DNA of 64,000 nt from Buxus sempervirens (lineage: Eukaryota; Streptophyta; Magnoliopsida; Buxales; Buxaceae): contig OX387187.1 of the NCBI GenBank assembly GCA_947561395.2, positions 8,066,976-8,130,975 of the forward strand. The letters are read 5' to 3'. Of this stretch, positions 1 to 12,090 are shown one piece after another. The notes under the pieces are model-generated. The model was given only the letters and a program-made list of their open reading frames with translations. It was not told the DNA's origin and ran no database searches. The position numbers were made by a program, and so were the translations under genes. How positions within the stretch are numbered: the first letter of the stretch is position 1; the number at the start of each line of letters is the position of its first letter.

Positions 1-1365
1 AATGTAGTTTTTTGGGGGTTTCAAGCATGTTCCCCATGAACAATTCTTTCTTGTGCTTAATGTTTTTTTATGGCATACCTTTGATTTGGGATATGGATGA
101 TATGATTTGAGCATGAATACAATGAGCAGAAATTCTGAAATGCTTGGTGAGAATTTCGAGGGTTTTCAAGCATGTTTTCTCTAATAGAATCAATTCTTAC
201 ACAATATGTTTAGTGGCTGTACTTTTAGGCCTTGATTTGAGGTATGAATGATGCACTTTGAGCATAGAAATGAAGAGCCTAAAATCTAGGAATTTAGTGG
301 ATGTTTTGAGTTTTTCAAGCATGCTTTTCATGATTTAATGGTTGTTTGTACAATATGATACCATGCTTGTGTGATGCCTTTTGGGTATGTAGTAATTATG
401 TGCATATTGAGTCATTTTTACTACCTTGCTTGCTTGTGTTTTGCTTTCAATATAATGTCATATTGCCTTGGCTTGAAATTGTATGCATGGCTACAAAAAA
501 GAGTGGCAAGAGGCGGGGTCGTTATGAATGCACCTTGAATTTTAAATGCACTTGAACACTTTAAACTCTTTGTACAGCCTACCCATTACCTATAGGAAGT
601 TGAACCCGAATGTGTGTAGCTTGGCGCAACGAGGTCGATACTTCGGAAAGCGAAAGTGAAAACATTTACCTTAGAATTTGAGTCAATGATGTGATGACAA
701 TGGAATCTGTGATTCGATTCCGGGCATCACTAGACTTGAAATCTAAGTTGCCAATAAACCAAAAACCAAAAAACCATACGCTTGAAGGTGGAGAAACACA
801 TTTTCAGCTAAAGTAAACAATTACGTTTGGGGAATTGGGTGTAATTGAGGGAAGGCCGTTTGCATGTTTCACAGGCCAAGGTATAATGTGAATACCATAT
901 TGAAGGTAACACAAGGTGGCAAGGTAAAACCATGTTTCTTTAATGTCATGTAAATTAAAAGCCATGGTGTCCATATGCTTGGGATGAAATTTTTCTCAAA
1001 AGTGTTTGTAGCCTAAGGTTGGTGTAACCCATAGGAAGAGTCTCTAACTCTACTTAGAAGTCATCCTACCCAAAGTCCATGTAGGAGGCAACCAAGAGTA
1101 CAAGATCCATGAATTGGTGTTTAACTGTGGAAGGGGCATGTACCCTCATGAATTTGTGCATTTTTGTAAGTATGGTGTCAAAGCCCAATTTGAGACTGAA
1201 TTTAGAGGCCGAGTGAAGGTGAACATTAAGTGGGAATAAAAATAAGATAATCTGGTGAAAAAATGAGTCAAAAGGGTTATTTCGGCATTAACCGACAACT
1301 CAAGTTGGTTAAACAGCATTTCCTTCTTATCCAACATTTTTCATTGGTAAACAAGTCTTATGTTT

Positions 1366-1430
1366 GTATCCGATCATTTATATCGGATACAATAAGTCAT
1401 GACTTTAGCCGACCTAACATGTCGGATATA
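1366..1430. promoter_or_regulatory. Inverted-repeat word cluster (TATCCGA / TCGGATA) in the leader
   Basis: Two adjacent imperfect palindromes: TATCCGAT separated by a few bases from ATCGGATA, then a degenerate GCCGAC...GTCGGATA pair. The same words occur in the 3' LTR (16956-17101) and upstream of both antisense genes. No TATA box is obvious beside this copy. Function unknown; a protein-binding site or hairpin is possible. Confidence 0.6.
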
Positions 1431-1794
1431 GCCCAGAAACTTGCAAATGGATTTTTCATCACAATGTTTTGAGAATAAAATGCCTAAAACATTGTGAATA
1501 ATCTTTAGGCACCCCAAGGAGAGTATGAAAAGATAATTCAAGTGTTCAAAAAAAAAAAATTTCACTAAGGATTTGACCTAATTTTGAAACACAAATCTAC
1601 CATTTTTCCCTCAAGCTTAAGGAAGATACATAAAAAGAGAACCAATGTGTCATATTTCTTGATACCAATTCACCTCAAACATGTTTCAATCAAACTTTTG
1701 AACTTGAAAACTGAGGAAATTCAGCAAATCTAAAAAAATAAAAAATAAAAAAAAAATCCTTTGGTTAGCCTTTTTTCCAATCAACTCAAAACTT

Positions 1795-2376
1795 TGTGGG
1801 ACCTTTGGAAGCCCTAAAATATTCCAAAAAAACCTTTGGTTGGTCATTTGCGTACCAATAAATTGAATCTTTGTGGGACACTTGGAGCCCTAGAATATTC
1901 CAAAAAACCTTTGGTTGGTCTTTTTCGTATCAATCAACTCAAAACTTTGTGGGACCTTTGGAAGCCCTAGAATATTCCAAAAAACCTTTGGTTGGTCATT
2001 TGCGTACCAATCAATTGAATTTTTGTGGGACACTTTTGTGGGACACTTGGAAGTCCTAGAATATTCCAAAAAACCTTTGGTTGGTCATTTGCATACCAAT
2101 CAAATCAAAACTTTGTGGGACACTTGGAAGCCCTAGAATATTCCAAAAAACCTTTGGTTGGTCATTTGCGTACCAATCAATTGAATTTTTGTGAGACACT
2201 TGGAAGCCCTAGAATATTCCAAAAAACCTTTGGTTGGTCATTTGCGTACCAATCAATTGAATTTTTGTGGGACACTTGAAAGCCCTAGAATATTCCATAA
2301 AACCTTTGGTTGGTCTTTTTCGTACCAATCAATCCAAAATCTTGTGGGACCTTTGGAAGCCCTAAAATATTCCAAC
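1795..2376 (+). repeat. Leader minisatellite of element 1, about 8 units near 76 bp
   Basis: Tandem units share the core GGAAGCCCTAGAATATTCCA followed by a CCTTTGGTTGGTC segment and a variable tail ending in GTGGGACACTTG. Spacing is near 76 bp with some length variants. The same core makes up the longer array at 32112-33525 in element 2, so it belongs to this TAT family. The overlapping open frames through it are a by-product of the repeat. Confidence 0.9.
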
Positions 2377-2518
2377 AATAAAAAAAATAGAAAAATATAT
2401 ATATAAAAAAAAAACAAATAAATCTGGACTCGTGTTCACCTAACTTACTTATCTACATTTATAGGTGTGTGACTAGGATTAAAATGGGAGCTGACATGTT
2501 TCTTTGTTTTTCCTTCCC

Positions 2519-2521
2519 CAG
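2519..2521 (+). promoter_or_regulatory. Possible splice acceptor before gag (element 1)
   Basis: A pyrimidine-rich run of about 20 bases ends in CCCCAG at 2521, 20-50 bases before the conserved Gag N-terminal residues (APVTRSKA...MN). Element 2 has a comparable T-rich run ending in CAG at the same place (31980-31978, minus strand). With the donor-like site in each TAT LTR this suggests a leader intron. Inference only. Confidence 0.4.
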
Positions 2522-4846
2522 GTACACATACTTGCAATCATTGCTCCCGTGACCAGATCCAAAGCTCAAGCAATGAATCCTGAAGAGAACCAAGCCCAAG
2601 CTACTGTCCCCGCTCAGGACTTTGCTCAACTGCAAGAGCAAGTGGCTGGACTGGCCAAGATGCTAGAAGACCTACTGGTGGCTCAGGCCCAACATGCCCA
2701 GGCCCAAAACCAAGCCTCTACTTCCCATCAAGCACCCCCACCTCAAACCTACGTTCCACCTCCAGCTCAACCCATATCTGAACCCATTTTTGAACCAGTC
2801 CCTGAACCTATTCTGATCAGGGAAAATACTGTGGAATATGAGAAAGAGATAGAAAAGGAGAGAGTAAGGGAGGAGATGGAAAGGAAACTTTTACATAAGA
2901 TAGAGAGGATCCAAGAAGAACTTAAGGAGGTGAAGGGGGGAAACAGTTATGGAGGTACCACCTTTGATGACTTATGCATATACCCGGACGATGCCTACCG
3001 GCAAAATTCAAATGCCTGGACTTTGACAAGTATGATGGCACGGGCTGCCCAATGAGCCATCTAAAGTTATACTGCGGGGCTTTGTGCCAGTTTGGTTGGG
3101 ATGACGGCATACTGATCCAACTCTTTCAGAGGAGTTTGACGGGAGCGGCTCTGAGGTGGTTTGCCACCGTAGACCATGGGAGGATAAGAAGATGGAAGGA
3201 CTTGGCCGATGATTTTCTGGACCAGTACAAGTTCAACTCGGAGATCGTGCCAGACCGGTACGACATGATAGAATGAGCAAGGGAAAAGAGGAATCTGTAC
3301 GGCAATACACCAAGAAGTGGAGAGAGGCTGCCTCCCAAGTCAGGCTGCCTATGTTGGAGCTTGAGATGATCTCAACGTTCGTGGGTACACTAGGGCAGCC
3401 CTTCTACAATCATCTGGTGGGTCAGATTACCACCACTTTTGTAGCCTTGGTACAGGTGGCTGACCGGATCGAAGAAGGGGTCAAGTTAGGAAAACTCATT
3501 GACTACTCTACTTTTGCCGGACAATCAGATTCCTCCACTTCCCTAGCACAGAAGAAAGGGAATGGGTTTAAGAAGAATGGAGCGAGAAAAGAAGGAGAAG
3601 TAAACCTGGTACAAGCCCCTCCTCCCAAGAAACCACTCCATGTCAATATTTCTGCACCCCAGCAGGCCCAGCGGTTATATCAGACCCCGCTCAATGTCAA
3701 TTTCTCCCCCTCTATGCCTGCAAATCAAAGGAGGGCCTTCACTAAGGAAGAGAAGGATGCCTGGATGACAGCAAGGAGAAGCAGAGTTTTTACCCCCTTC
3801 CCGTGTCTCTTTCCCAACTTCTACCAACCCTGCTGAAAGGGGAGTATGTAACCATGAAGGAGCCCAACCCAAATGCCTCGAAGGGGAGGAATTTTGATCC
3901 AGCAGTCACTTGTGACTTCTACATGGGTGCATCAGGGCACTCCACGGACAATTTTTGGATTCTGAAGCACGCGGTTCAGGATCTGTTGGATCAGAAAGCC
4001 CTGGTCTTCAAACATGTTGCGCTTGCCCCATCGGGTAATGATATTGGACAAAACCCCCTGCCTTATCACAATGGGGCAGGCCCATCCAACTCAATCACAG
4101 CCATATCCTCCATGAAAAGGGCCTTTGACCCCTCTCAATTGATAGCTCTCGTGGGGACCTCGGTCAAGGTCCATTTCTTCCAAGAGAAAGAAGAGGAGGA
4201 GGTCAATGTCATCTCCAAGAAAAATGACTGTGCTGCTGAGGATATTAGCTCCTCTTTGAACCGGGTCTCCTCCCTTATGGCCCAGATAAACATTGCAAGG
4301 CCTCCTTTGGTCTTTAATTGCAATTCACCCCACTTTTTCTCCATCCCAGCAATCAAAAACTCCCTTGGTCATCCAATGTGACCCCACTACTGCATCCATT
4401 ACTTCTTCTATTCCAACAACCCCCAAGCAGTTTCTACCTTTGGTGGTAAATGGTCCACCTATCTATAATGCTCCTAAGCCAACCCTACAACTTGGTTCAA
4501 ACTCCAACCACTTGTGGTCCATGTCCCTAAATTTGCCTATTCTGAGTCAGCTGTACCATGGAGCTACGGCAAAGGGATGATCAAGAACCAAAATCAGGAA
4601 GAGGTGAAACTCATGACGAGGTCAGGGAGATGTGTATAAGGAGAAGAAAAAGAAAAAGAAACAGAAGTGGAGAAGGAAAGAAAAGAAACAGAAGAAAAGA
4701 AAAAAAATGAAAGGAAAAAACAAAGTAGGGGAAGACACCCCCCAGGGTGCAGAAAATGAGGCAGCAGACCTCATCAAAATAATAAAAAAGAGTGAATTTA
4801 ATATTGTCGATCAGCTAAACAAATTCTCGGCCTAGATTTCAATACT
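2522..4846 (+). pseudogene. gag of TAT element 1, broken
   Basis: Gag forms the virus-like particle. The N-terminus is rich in Gln, Ala and Pro, followed by a charged Glu/Lys coiled-coil-like stretch, then the retrotransposon gag core (for example GRIRRWKDLADDFLDQYKF near 3180-3225). A Cys/His remnant, CDFYMGASGHSTDN at about 3920, matches CDFHMGAPGHSTDNC in element 2; here the last Cys is changed (NFW). A Lys/Glu-rich tail lies near 4632-4835. Compared with element 2, frame changes lie near 2990, 3270 and 3800, with further breaks near 4300 and 4600 and a stop near 4834. No full Gag can be made from this copy. Confidence 0.88.
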
Positions 4847-4946
4847 GGGACTTTTGCTAAATTCAGAAAAGCACAGGGACGCATTATTAAGGGTGCTCCA
4901 GAGTGCACATGTGTCTTAGGCTATTGATCCAGACCAACTAGGCAAA

Positions 4947-5810
4947 ATGGTTGGTCAAATGTTATCACACAATGTGATAAGTTTTTCTGAAAGTGAAATA
5001 AGCCCCGGTGGGTGCTACCATGTTGACCCTTTGCACATCACTGTGCTTTGTAAGGGCAGTATGGTGGCACGGGTTCTAATTGACAATGGGTTGACTTTAA
5101 ATGTCTGCCCATTAATCACTTTTGCCAAACTTGGTCTGGATCAATCAAAGATCAAGCAGAATGGGAGGATTGTAAGGGCTTTTGATAGCTCTAAGACACA
5201 CTCCCTAGGGGAGATTGAACTGTCGGTCACAATTGGACCGAATATCTTCAACATCACATTTGAAGTGATGGATATCCCCGCAGCCTTCAATCTGCTCCTA
5301 GGGAGGCCGTGGATATACTCGGTTAGGGCAATACCATCCACCCTTCGCCAAAGAGTGAAATACATAAGAGGACAAAGGGTGATAACAGTCCTAGTTGAGA
5401 ACTTGATACCTCCCATATTGTCACCTGACGTACCCTTTATCAATATGGATCTAACTGTCGACAAAATTGCGTTCCATTCGTTTCAATTCGAAACAGTCAA
5501 TTTCATACCTGGGGGGTGTGAGAAAAAAGAAGAGAAAGGTACTACTGTTGAGAAGATGGTAAAAAAGGTGATGGAAAAATATCACTTCCACCAAGGGAAG
5601 GGTATGGGAATTAACTTGCAAGGAATATTGGAGCCAATCAGGGCAAAAAAGCTGGTCCCTAAGGTAGGGCTAGGATTTAAACCCAGAGGATGGAGAAGGA
5701 TGAAGCAGGAAGAAGGAGAGAAGAGAAATAGAGAAAATTTCCCTCATTTAAGGGAAAATTTTCCTAAACCCATTCCAAAAGCCTTCTGTTCCAACCCTGC
5801 AACCCTATAA
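4947..5810 (+). pseudogene. Aspartic protease and G-patch-like segment of TAT element 1
   Basis: The retropepsin core is visible near 5070-5300: VLIDNG in place of the usual D-S/T-G active site, then a hydrophobic strand and ILLG-like flap-side motif LLLGRPWI. DNG is also present in element 2, so it is probably the family form rather than a lesion. Downstream a Gly-rich G-patch-like segment (KGMGINLQG ... KVGLGFKPRGW, about 5600-5690) precedes a linker. The protease would cut the polyprotein in the particle. It is out of frame with gag and followed by a stop near 5808, so it is not expected to work. Confidence 0.85.
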
Positions 5811-5832
5811 CCCATCTCATACACTTGAAATA

Positions 5833-6207
5833 GTGGGCGGGCCTGGGCTTCAGCCAGAGCAGCAGACGGACTTCTCTGAAGATATCAGGGCTTTCTTCGC
5901 CATGACTGAAGGCGAAATAACAGAAGAAGAAAAGGAGCTGCCGTTCATTGATTGGGCAGCGGTAAGGATTCCAAAAGAGGTTATATCTGGATTGGGCCCC
6001 ACAGCAGAAAAGGGCAATACAACTCATCCGGTGATGATGGCATCGGATTCAGAGCTTGAGGAGAAGGCTTGCACAATTTCCCCTGCTCCTAAAAAATTTG
6101 TTTTAAATAATTGGGAGGAGACTCCCCTTACCTTTGAAGCAGCGTTTGATTGGCAAACAAACGCGGCTTCCAAAAAAAACTCCATTAGTGGAATGCCATT
6201 TCTCTGA
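5833..6207 (+). pseudogene. Protease-polymerase linker of TAT element 1
   Basis: Acidic linker with the conserved stretch LPFIDWAAV and a V-I-S-G-L-G run, matching 28209-28600 (minus) of element 2. The frame ends soon after an A-run of eight at 6168-6175, where the pol frame begins in a different phase. Removing one A would join the frames; element 2 has nine A at the same place. Confidence 0.75.
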
Positions 6208-7902
6208 AGGTCCTAATGAGCCTTTGTCTTCAGGGAGAGTTTTTTTAGAAGACTCACAAAAGACCCAAAAAGATTTTTCTATTTTTTCTAGAAAATTTAA
6301 TTTTTTCAAAAAGGTCAAAACCACTTATGAACCATATAAGCAAACAGAATTAGACCAGGTTGAATATGACTTCGACCTTGAGCTCGACTTTGACCTCATG
6401 GGGATTGAAGAAGAGACTAAGGTCAAAGAAGAAGACCTTCAAAAAGAAATTAAATATCAATTGGAACGTCATGAAAAGGGGGTCCAACCTAATATTGAGG
6501 AGACCATCTCAATAAATCTTGGGACCGAAGATGACCCAAAAATAGTGAAAATCGGGGCATACCTGTCTGATGTGCAGCGTGATGAAATGACACGGTTCTT
6601 GGCAGACTATAAGGATGTGTTCGCTTGGTCGTATCGGGACATGCCGGGGTTGGACACTGACATGGTGGTATACAAGTTGCCAATTTTGCCAGGGGTCAAG
6701 CCAATTAAGCAGAAGCTGAGAAGATTGAAACCTGAATGGACCCTAAAGGTCAAGGATGAAGTGGTCAAACAATTTCAAGCAGGATTTTTGGCAGTCTCGA
6801 CATACCCCGAGTGGCTCGCAAACATAGTGCCAGTACCAAAGAAAGACGGGAAGGTCAGAATGTGTGTGGACTACAGGGAACTGAACAAAACAAGCCCAAA
6901 GGATGATTTTCCACTTCTACACATCGACATCTTGGTGGACAATACTGCTGTACATAGCCTATTCTCGTTTATGGACGGCTTCTCTGGGTACAATCAAATC
7001 AAGATGGCTAAGGAAAATCAAGAGAAAACAGCGTTCATCACACCTTGGGGCACTTTCCACTATACTGTCATGCCATTTGGGCTCAAGAATGCCGAGGCAA
7101 CATACCAGCGGGCCATGACATGATCCACAAGGAGATGGAGGTATATGTGGATGATATGATTGCCAAATCATGCAAAGAAGAGGACCACTTGATCAATCTG
7201 AAGAAGTTGTTTGATCGACTCAGAAAGTACAGTCTACGGCTTAACCCGGCTAAATGCGTCTTTGGGGCTACATCAGGGAAATTGCTGGGATTTATAGTGA
7301 GCTGAAGAGGAATTGAGATCGACCCAGCTAAAGTCAAGGCCATAATTGAAATGCCATCACCCAGAACGGAGAAGGAGGTTCGTGGTTTTCTTGGAAGGAT
7401 TCAGTACATAAACCGGTTCATAGCACAACTCACTACTATCTGTGAACCAATTTTCAAGCTTCTAAGAAAGGATAACCTGACAGTATGGAATGAGGATTGC
7501 CAACAGGCTTTTGATACAATAAAGGAGTATTTACTGAATCCACCTGTGCTAGTGCCACCAACTCCAGGAAGACCATTGATTCTGTACTTGTCAGTGTTGG
7601 AAACATCGATGGGATGTGTCTTGGGGCAGCATGATGAGACTGGTAGAAAGGAAATGGCAATTTACTATTTGAGTAAAAAATTCACAGAATATGAAGCCAA
7701 GTACTCACCGCTGGAAAAGACCTGTTGTGCTATAGTGTGGGCAACTCAAAGACTAAGGCATTATTTCCTTAGTCACTCCACATTATTGATATCCCGGATG
7801 GATCCTTTTAAGTATTTATTTGAGAAACCGACACTAACTGGCAGAACGGCAAAGTGGTAGCTGTTACTATTCGAGTTTGACATCACGTACATCATTCAAA
7901 AG
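6134..7902 (+). pseudogene. pol of TAT element 1: reverse transcriptase and first RNase H, broken
   Basis: Reverse transcriptase copies element RNA into DNA. Visible motifs include VPKKDGKVRMCVDYRELN (near 6835), the F-S-G-Y-N-Q palm motif, FGLKNAEATYQR and the catalytic YVDDM at about 7142. The first RNase H follows with LSKKFTEYEAKYSPLEK (near 7665). Relative to element 2, 16 bases are missing at about 7119 between two CATGAC repeats, shifting the frame. In-frame stops occur at 7303 (TGA where element 2 has CGA) and 7858 (TAG where element 2 has a Gln codon). Confidence 0.92.
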
Positions 7903-8420
7903 GTGATTAAGGGTCAAGCCATTGTTGATGACTTGGCTACACATCCTTTGCCAGAATACCAACCTTTGAAGACCAACTTTCCTGATGAGGCAATTTTGTT
8001 TACTGAAGAGGAGGAAAGTGAAAGCTCTTGGCAGATGTTCTTCAATGGGGCCGCCAACGTGAATGGAAATGGAATTGGGGCAATTTTGGTCAAGCCAGAC
8101 GGGTCACACATCCCAATTGCAGTAAATTTGAGATTCCAGTGCACAAATAATATTGCGGAGTATGAAGCGTGCATAATTAGGTTGCAAGCCGCAATAGACC
8201 ATGAAGTGGAGGAACTTGACGTATATGAAGATTCGAGTCTTATCATCTTCCAAAAAACTGGTGAATGGAAAACTAAGGATCACAAATTGATCCCCTATCA
8301 CCAGTATTTGGAAAAAATAAGCACTAAATTTACTCGAATTTCCTTCAACTATATGCCAAGAGCCAAGAATCAATTTGCGGATGCTCTAGCAACATTGGCT
8401 TCGATGGTCAGTATGCCAGA
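7903..8420 (+). pseudogene. Second (archaeal-type) RNase H of TAT element 1
   Basis: A second RNase H after the first is diagnostic of TAT elements. The first acidic motif reads MFFNGAANVNGNGIGAI near 8035 (Asp is Asn here; element 2 keeps FFDGAAN), the second is NNIAEYEACI, and the last acidic motif NQFADALATLASM is intact here (element 2 has Asn in place of that Asp). Each copy has therefore lost a different catalytic Asp. The segment is open but sits between stops at 7858 and 8833. Confidence 0.87.
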
Positions 8421-9759
8421 AGGGGTAGATATTAAACCACTGGAAATTGAGGTCAGAAATGAATCGGCTTATTGTCTTGTTCTAGAGGGAGCACCAGAAG
8501 AAGAAGCACCGTGGTTTCAAGACATCAAAAATTTCTTGAATGATCGGAGTCTGCCGGAAAATGTCACTTCTACTGAGAAAAGGACAATACAGAGATTGGC
8601 CGGTCAATTCCTACTAAGTGGTGGACAGCTATATAAGAAATCACATAATGATATTCTGCTCAGGTGTGTTGCTAAGGCTGAGTCGGAAATGTTGATTGAG
8701 ACTGTACATGGAGGAGTCTGTGGACCCCATATGAACGGACACATGCTTGCAAAGAAGATTCTGCGATTGGGATACTATTGGTCGACAATGGAGCACGATT
8801 ACTATGTACATGTCAAGAGGTGTCATCAATGTTAAATATATGCAGATAACAAGCATGCACCCTCAAGTGAGTTACACAACATGACATCACCATGGCCCTT
8901 CTCCATATGGAGCATAGATGTCATCGGCATGATTTCCCCTAAGGCATCGAACGGGCACAGGTTTATCCTGGTGGCAATCGACTATTTCACCAAGTGGGTA
9001 GAAGCGGCCTCATATGCGAATATCACAAGTAGCCATGTTCTTAAGTTTTTGAAGCACAACATTATTTGTTGCTATGGCCTGCCAAATGCCATAGTATCTG
9101 ACAACGCTTCAAATATTAAGAACAAGGACATGAAGAAGATGTGTGAGCAATTTCAGATCACCCACCATAAGTCAGTTCCATACAAGCCAAAGATGAATGG
9201 GGCAGTAGAGGCAGCAAACAAAAATATAAAGAAAATCATTCAGAAAATGGTAGTGAGTTACAAAGATTGGCATGAAATGCTACCGCTTGCTTTACATGCC
9301 TACAGAACCTCAATCCGAACTTCTACTGGGGCAACCCCGTACTCCCTAGTCTATGGAATGGAAGCAGTTTTACCCGTGGAAGTTGAAATCCCATCACTAA
9401 GAGTGCTAATGGAAGCAGAGTTAGAAGAAGCTGAATGGATACAATCCAGACATGATCAACTCAATCTGATAGAAGAAAAGCGTTTGAAGGCGCTTTGTCA
9501 TGGCCAATTGTATCAGAAGAGGATGGCCAGGGCTTACAATAAGAAGGTGAAGCCCAGAACTTTCCAGGAATGAAACTTGATACTAAAGAAAATCTTACCA
9601 TTTTTGGAAGATCCTCGCGGGAAGTTCAAACCAAATTGGAAAGGGCCTTATGTCATCAAGAAGGTCCTGTCAGGGGGTGCATTCATCTTGACAGAAATGG
9701 ATAAAAAGGATTTTCCTGAGCCAATTAACTCGGATGTAGTAAAAAGGTATTTTCCTTGA
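8421..9759 (+). pseudogene. Integrase of TAT element 1, broken by stops
   Basis: Integrase inserts the DNA copy. The zinc-binding N-terminus is visible (H..H near 8700-8745, CHQC near 8820), interrupted by TAA at 8833. The catalytic core has IDVIGM (about 8915), SDNASN (about 9098) and VEAANK (about 9207) with D-D-35-E spacing. A TGA at 9571 replaces a Gly codon of element 2, and the C-terminal domain ends NSDVVKRYFP at 9759. Confidence 0.92.
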
Positions 9760-10721
9760 ATGAATATTACTAGGAAATGATCCGAGGCCATTTTTCTTTA
9801 ATCCCTAGTCTAGCCAAGTCGAGTCGGTTCGTTTCTTTGATAAACCTAAACTGGACTTACAGTCTTATACTGGGGCAAAACAAATTGGGGCAAGGCCAAT
9901 CGGGGAAAAAATAAAGGAAAAAGAAAAAAGAGAGAAAAAGAGCAAAGAAAAGTGGCAAACGAAAGCCAAGTGCGAAAAGGGAATGAAAAGAATACAATTT
10001 GGGCAAAATGGTCAAATTCATCATGACTATAAGTCCGGTTGACCTATTTTCACATTTGAAAAATTTTGAGCCTTTAATCCCTTTTCTTTCATAAACCGAG
10101 CCTAGCCTTTGTTTCGTCCTATTTTTAAGCCCTCGGTGATCTTAGTGTGTTCATTCAAATGTCAGAATAAGATTGGTGATGACGGAATGCAAAAACTGGC
10201 CCTAGTAAAAACCGTAACTGGCGCTAGGGGCAATATTGGCAAAAGAAAAAAGAAAAAAGAAAAAAAAATAGAAATCAAAGGTTGAGTTGATCATGTGGTC
10301 CAAGCGTGAAGGGAAAAACAGCATGAGCACAGGAGATGGAACAGATTGTGAATAATGGGGTCAGTTCTGAAAGGAAAAGCATTTGGGGATGACTCTAAAG
10401 GTCCTAGGATAGACAGATCTGATCTCTTCTTATTGCTTGAATTACCCCTTTCATTATTAAACTTGATTTCAATTCTTTTAATTGTGTGTGATTAAGTGTT
10501 TTGGACTAAAATTCAAAAAAATAATAAAATACAAAAAAAAAATTTTTTATTCTGGCTAGTGATGAGAAATCAAATACTTTTCATAAAACCTTTGTTTTTA
10601 CAAGCATCTGAGAATTCTGAGGCCAATAGTATAAAAACTTATTTTGGAATAAAATCCTTTGTCTTTCCACTATTGGAGTTTGCTTTGATACAAAGGTATG
10701 AAAAAAATGCAATAAAGTGAG
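9760..10721 (+). other. Non-coding 3' segment of TAT element 1
   Basis: No coding sequence recognised. Collinear with 23700-24639 of element 2 in the opposite orientation. Contains purine-rich stretches (about 9900-9990 and 10240-10270) and G-rich words such as GGGGCAA. It would hold the 3' untranslated parts of both the sense transcript and the converging antisense gene that ends at 10722. Confidence 0.6.
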
Positions 10722-11818
10722 CTAATCCCTATCTCCAAGCCACTCCTCAAGCTCTCGAATCCAAGCCGCCTGAGCCGCAATAATTCCAAAAGCTCTCTCT
10801 GCATCTGAATCGCTAAAAAAGGAGATAACCTCATCTGAAAGTGCCTGCCTAATCCTCATACCTTTAAGGTTGGCTAAAGCATCCTGGTGCTTCTGCCGCA
10901 GCACTCGAACTTCAAAGTGGCGAGCCTGCCTCTGCTCCTCGAGTTGCTTTTCCATAGCAAGATGGCGGGATACCTGCTCTTCAAGTTGCCTCTCCAGATC
11001 AAGGCCTCGTATCCTAAGCTCCTGAGCCTCTCGTATCCATATCTGCTGAAGTCGTTTATGAGATGCTCTTTCAGACTCCAAGATGTCTTCATAAGTGCGA
11101 GCCAAAACTGCAGGAGGATCCTCGGGTTCTGGGGCCTGACTCTGAACCTGCTCTGTGATAGCAGTCGGTCAATGCCTGGTACATCCCTGCCAAAATCATA
11201 GGGGCCAATCTCTCCTGCTCCCTAACCTGACAGACGACTGAGATAAGGGCCAAGTCAACTTCATCATCATCCCGTGGGAAAAGTAGTTGATTGACTACTA
11301 TCAGGGTCAGGGTATTAAATCTAGCTTCCTTGTTTTCCCCCCTCAAGAGCTTCTCAGTCAGAAAAGACTTGGATAAAGTCAAAAGTGGGTCAGATCCCCT
11401 AAATCCTTCTTCCCTATACCCAGAAAAGTAGAAGCCTCTTTCTTGTAGCTAGGCTTGAGGAGTGGGTTTACTACTTTCTCTGCAAACCTCAAGTCGAGGA
11501 TGGTTTCAACCTCTTCAATAGTTGGGGTCATCTCTTTGTCTCCAAACCGAAATAGGTTCAAGTCAGGTACCCAGTGACCAATCATAGCCTCAATAATTTC
11601 CCACTTAAACGGGATGGAGGGGATAAGCAAGGTATGACCTAGGTGAATAGAATCCCATTTAATCTCTTCATCAAGGGTCATAGAATTAACCCACCTAGTG
11701 TAGAATGAATCTATAGGGTTGTACCTAGTGAGATTAGGGGTTTTGCTCTAAAAGGTTGTTTTGCAGGGGAGGCCGCATTGATAGACAATAATGGGGCAGA
11801 AGTTGATCCGGAAGCCAT
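10722..11818 (-). pseudogene. Antisense gene aORF1 of element 1 (DUF7745-like, coiled-coil C-terminus), broken
   Basis: Lies opposite to gag-pol. A start at 11818 (MASGSTSAP) follows a TATA box at 11935-11928. The N-terminal part has the plant-mobile/DUF7745-type signature SIPFKWEIIEAM...FRFGDKEMTPTIEEV. The C-terminus is a Glu/Arg/Gln-rich coiled coil (YEDILESERASHKRLQQIW onward), ending at 10722. Frame changes lie near 11710, 11380 and 11160; at the last, the central domain still present in element 2 (22818-23330) is missing. The family is known from antisense ORFs of TAT elements; its biochemical role is not known to me. Assignment to DUF7745 is from memory of motif pattern. Confidence 0.75.
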
Positions 11819-11927
11819 TAGGGATGATTGGAGCTTGCTAAGAATCAATGGGAGGAGGAAAGAGGCGAAAAGGGGGTTTTCTAAACTCAAAAACTAGTAA
11901 AAATGACGCAAATCTTGATGCCAATTG

Positions 11928-11935
11928 CTTTTATA
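11928..11935 (-). promoter_or_regulatory. TATA box of antisense gene aORF1
   Basis: Reverse strand reads GCTATAAAAGC, about 110 bases upstream of the aORF1 start and directly downstream of a four-member inverted-repeat word cluster. The arrangement parallels that of the LTR promoters. Confidence 0.6.
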
Positions 11936-11947
11936 GCATGTTTTAAT

Positions 11948-12090
11948 GTATCTGACATATCAGATTGGATACAAAAGGTTTTGTTCGTATCCGACGAAAA
12001 ATGCTGGATATAAGAGAAATTGTTTGTATCCGACATGTCACGTCGGATACAAAAAAATGTTACTTTATCCGATCTGATATATCGGATACA
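11948..12090. promoter_or_regulatory. Inverted-repeat word cluster upstream of aORF1
   Basis: About four imperfect pairs built from TATCCGAC / GTCGGATA, for example TATCCGAC then ATGTCAC then GTCGGATA near 12027-12050. The words match those in the element 1 LTR. It lies immediately upstream of the aORF1 TATA box. Confidence 0.65.

Larger units (their letters stand above)
1..2503 (+). other. Untranslated leader of TAT element 1
   Basis: No convincing coding sequence is seen; short open frames here are chance or lie in the minisatellite. It is collinear with the minus-strand leader of element 2 (31912-35335). It holds one inverted-repeat word cluster (1366-1430), a minisatellite (about 1795-2376) and a pyrimidine-rich run ending in CAG at 2521 just before the gag frame, which resembles a splice acceptor. 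Confidence 0.75.
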
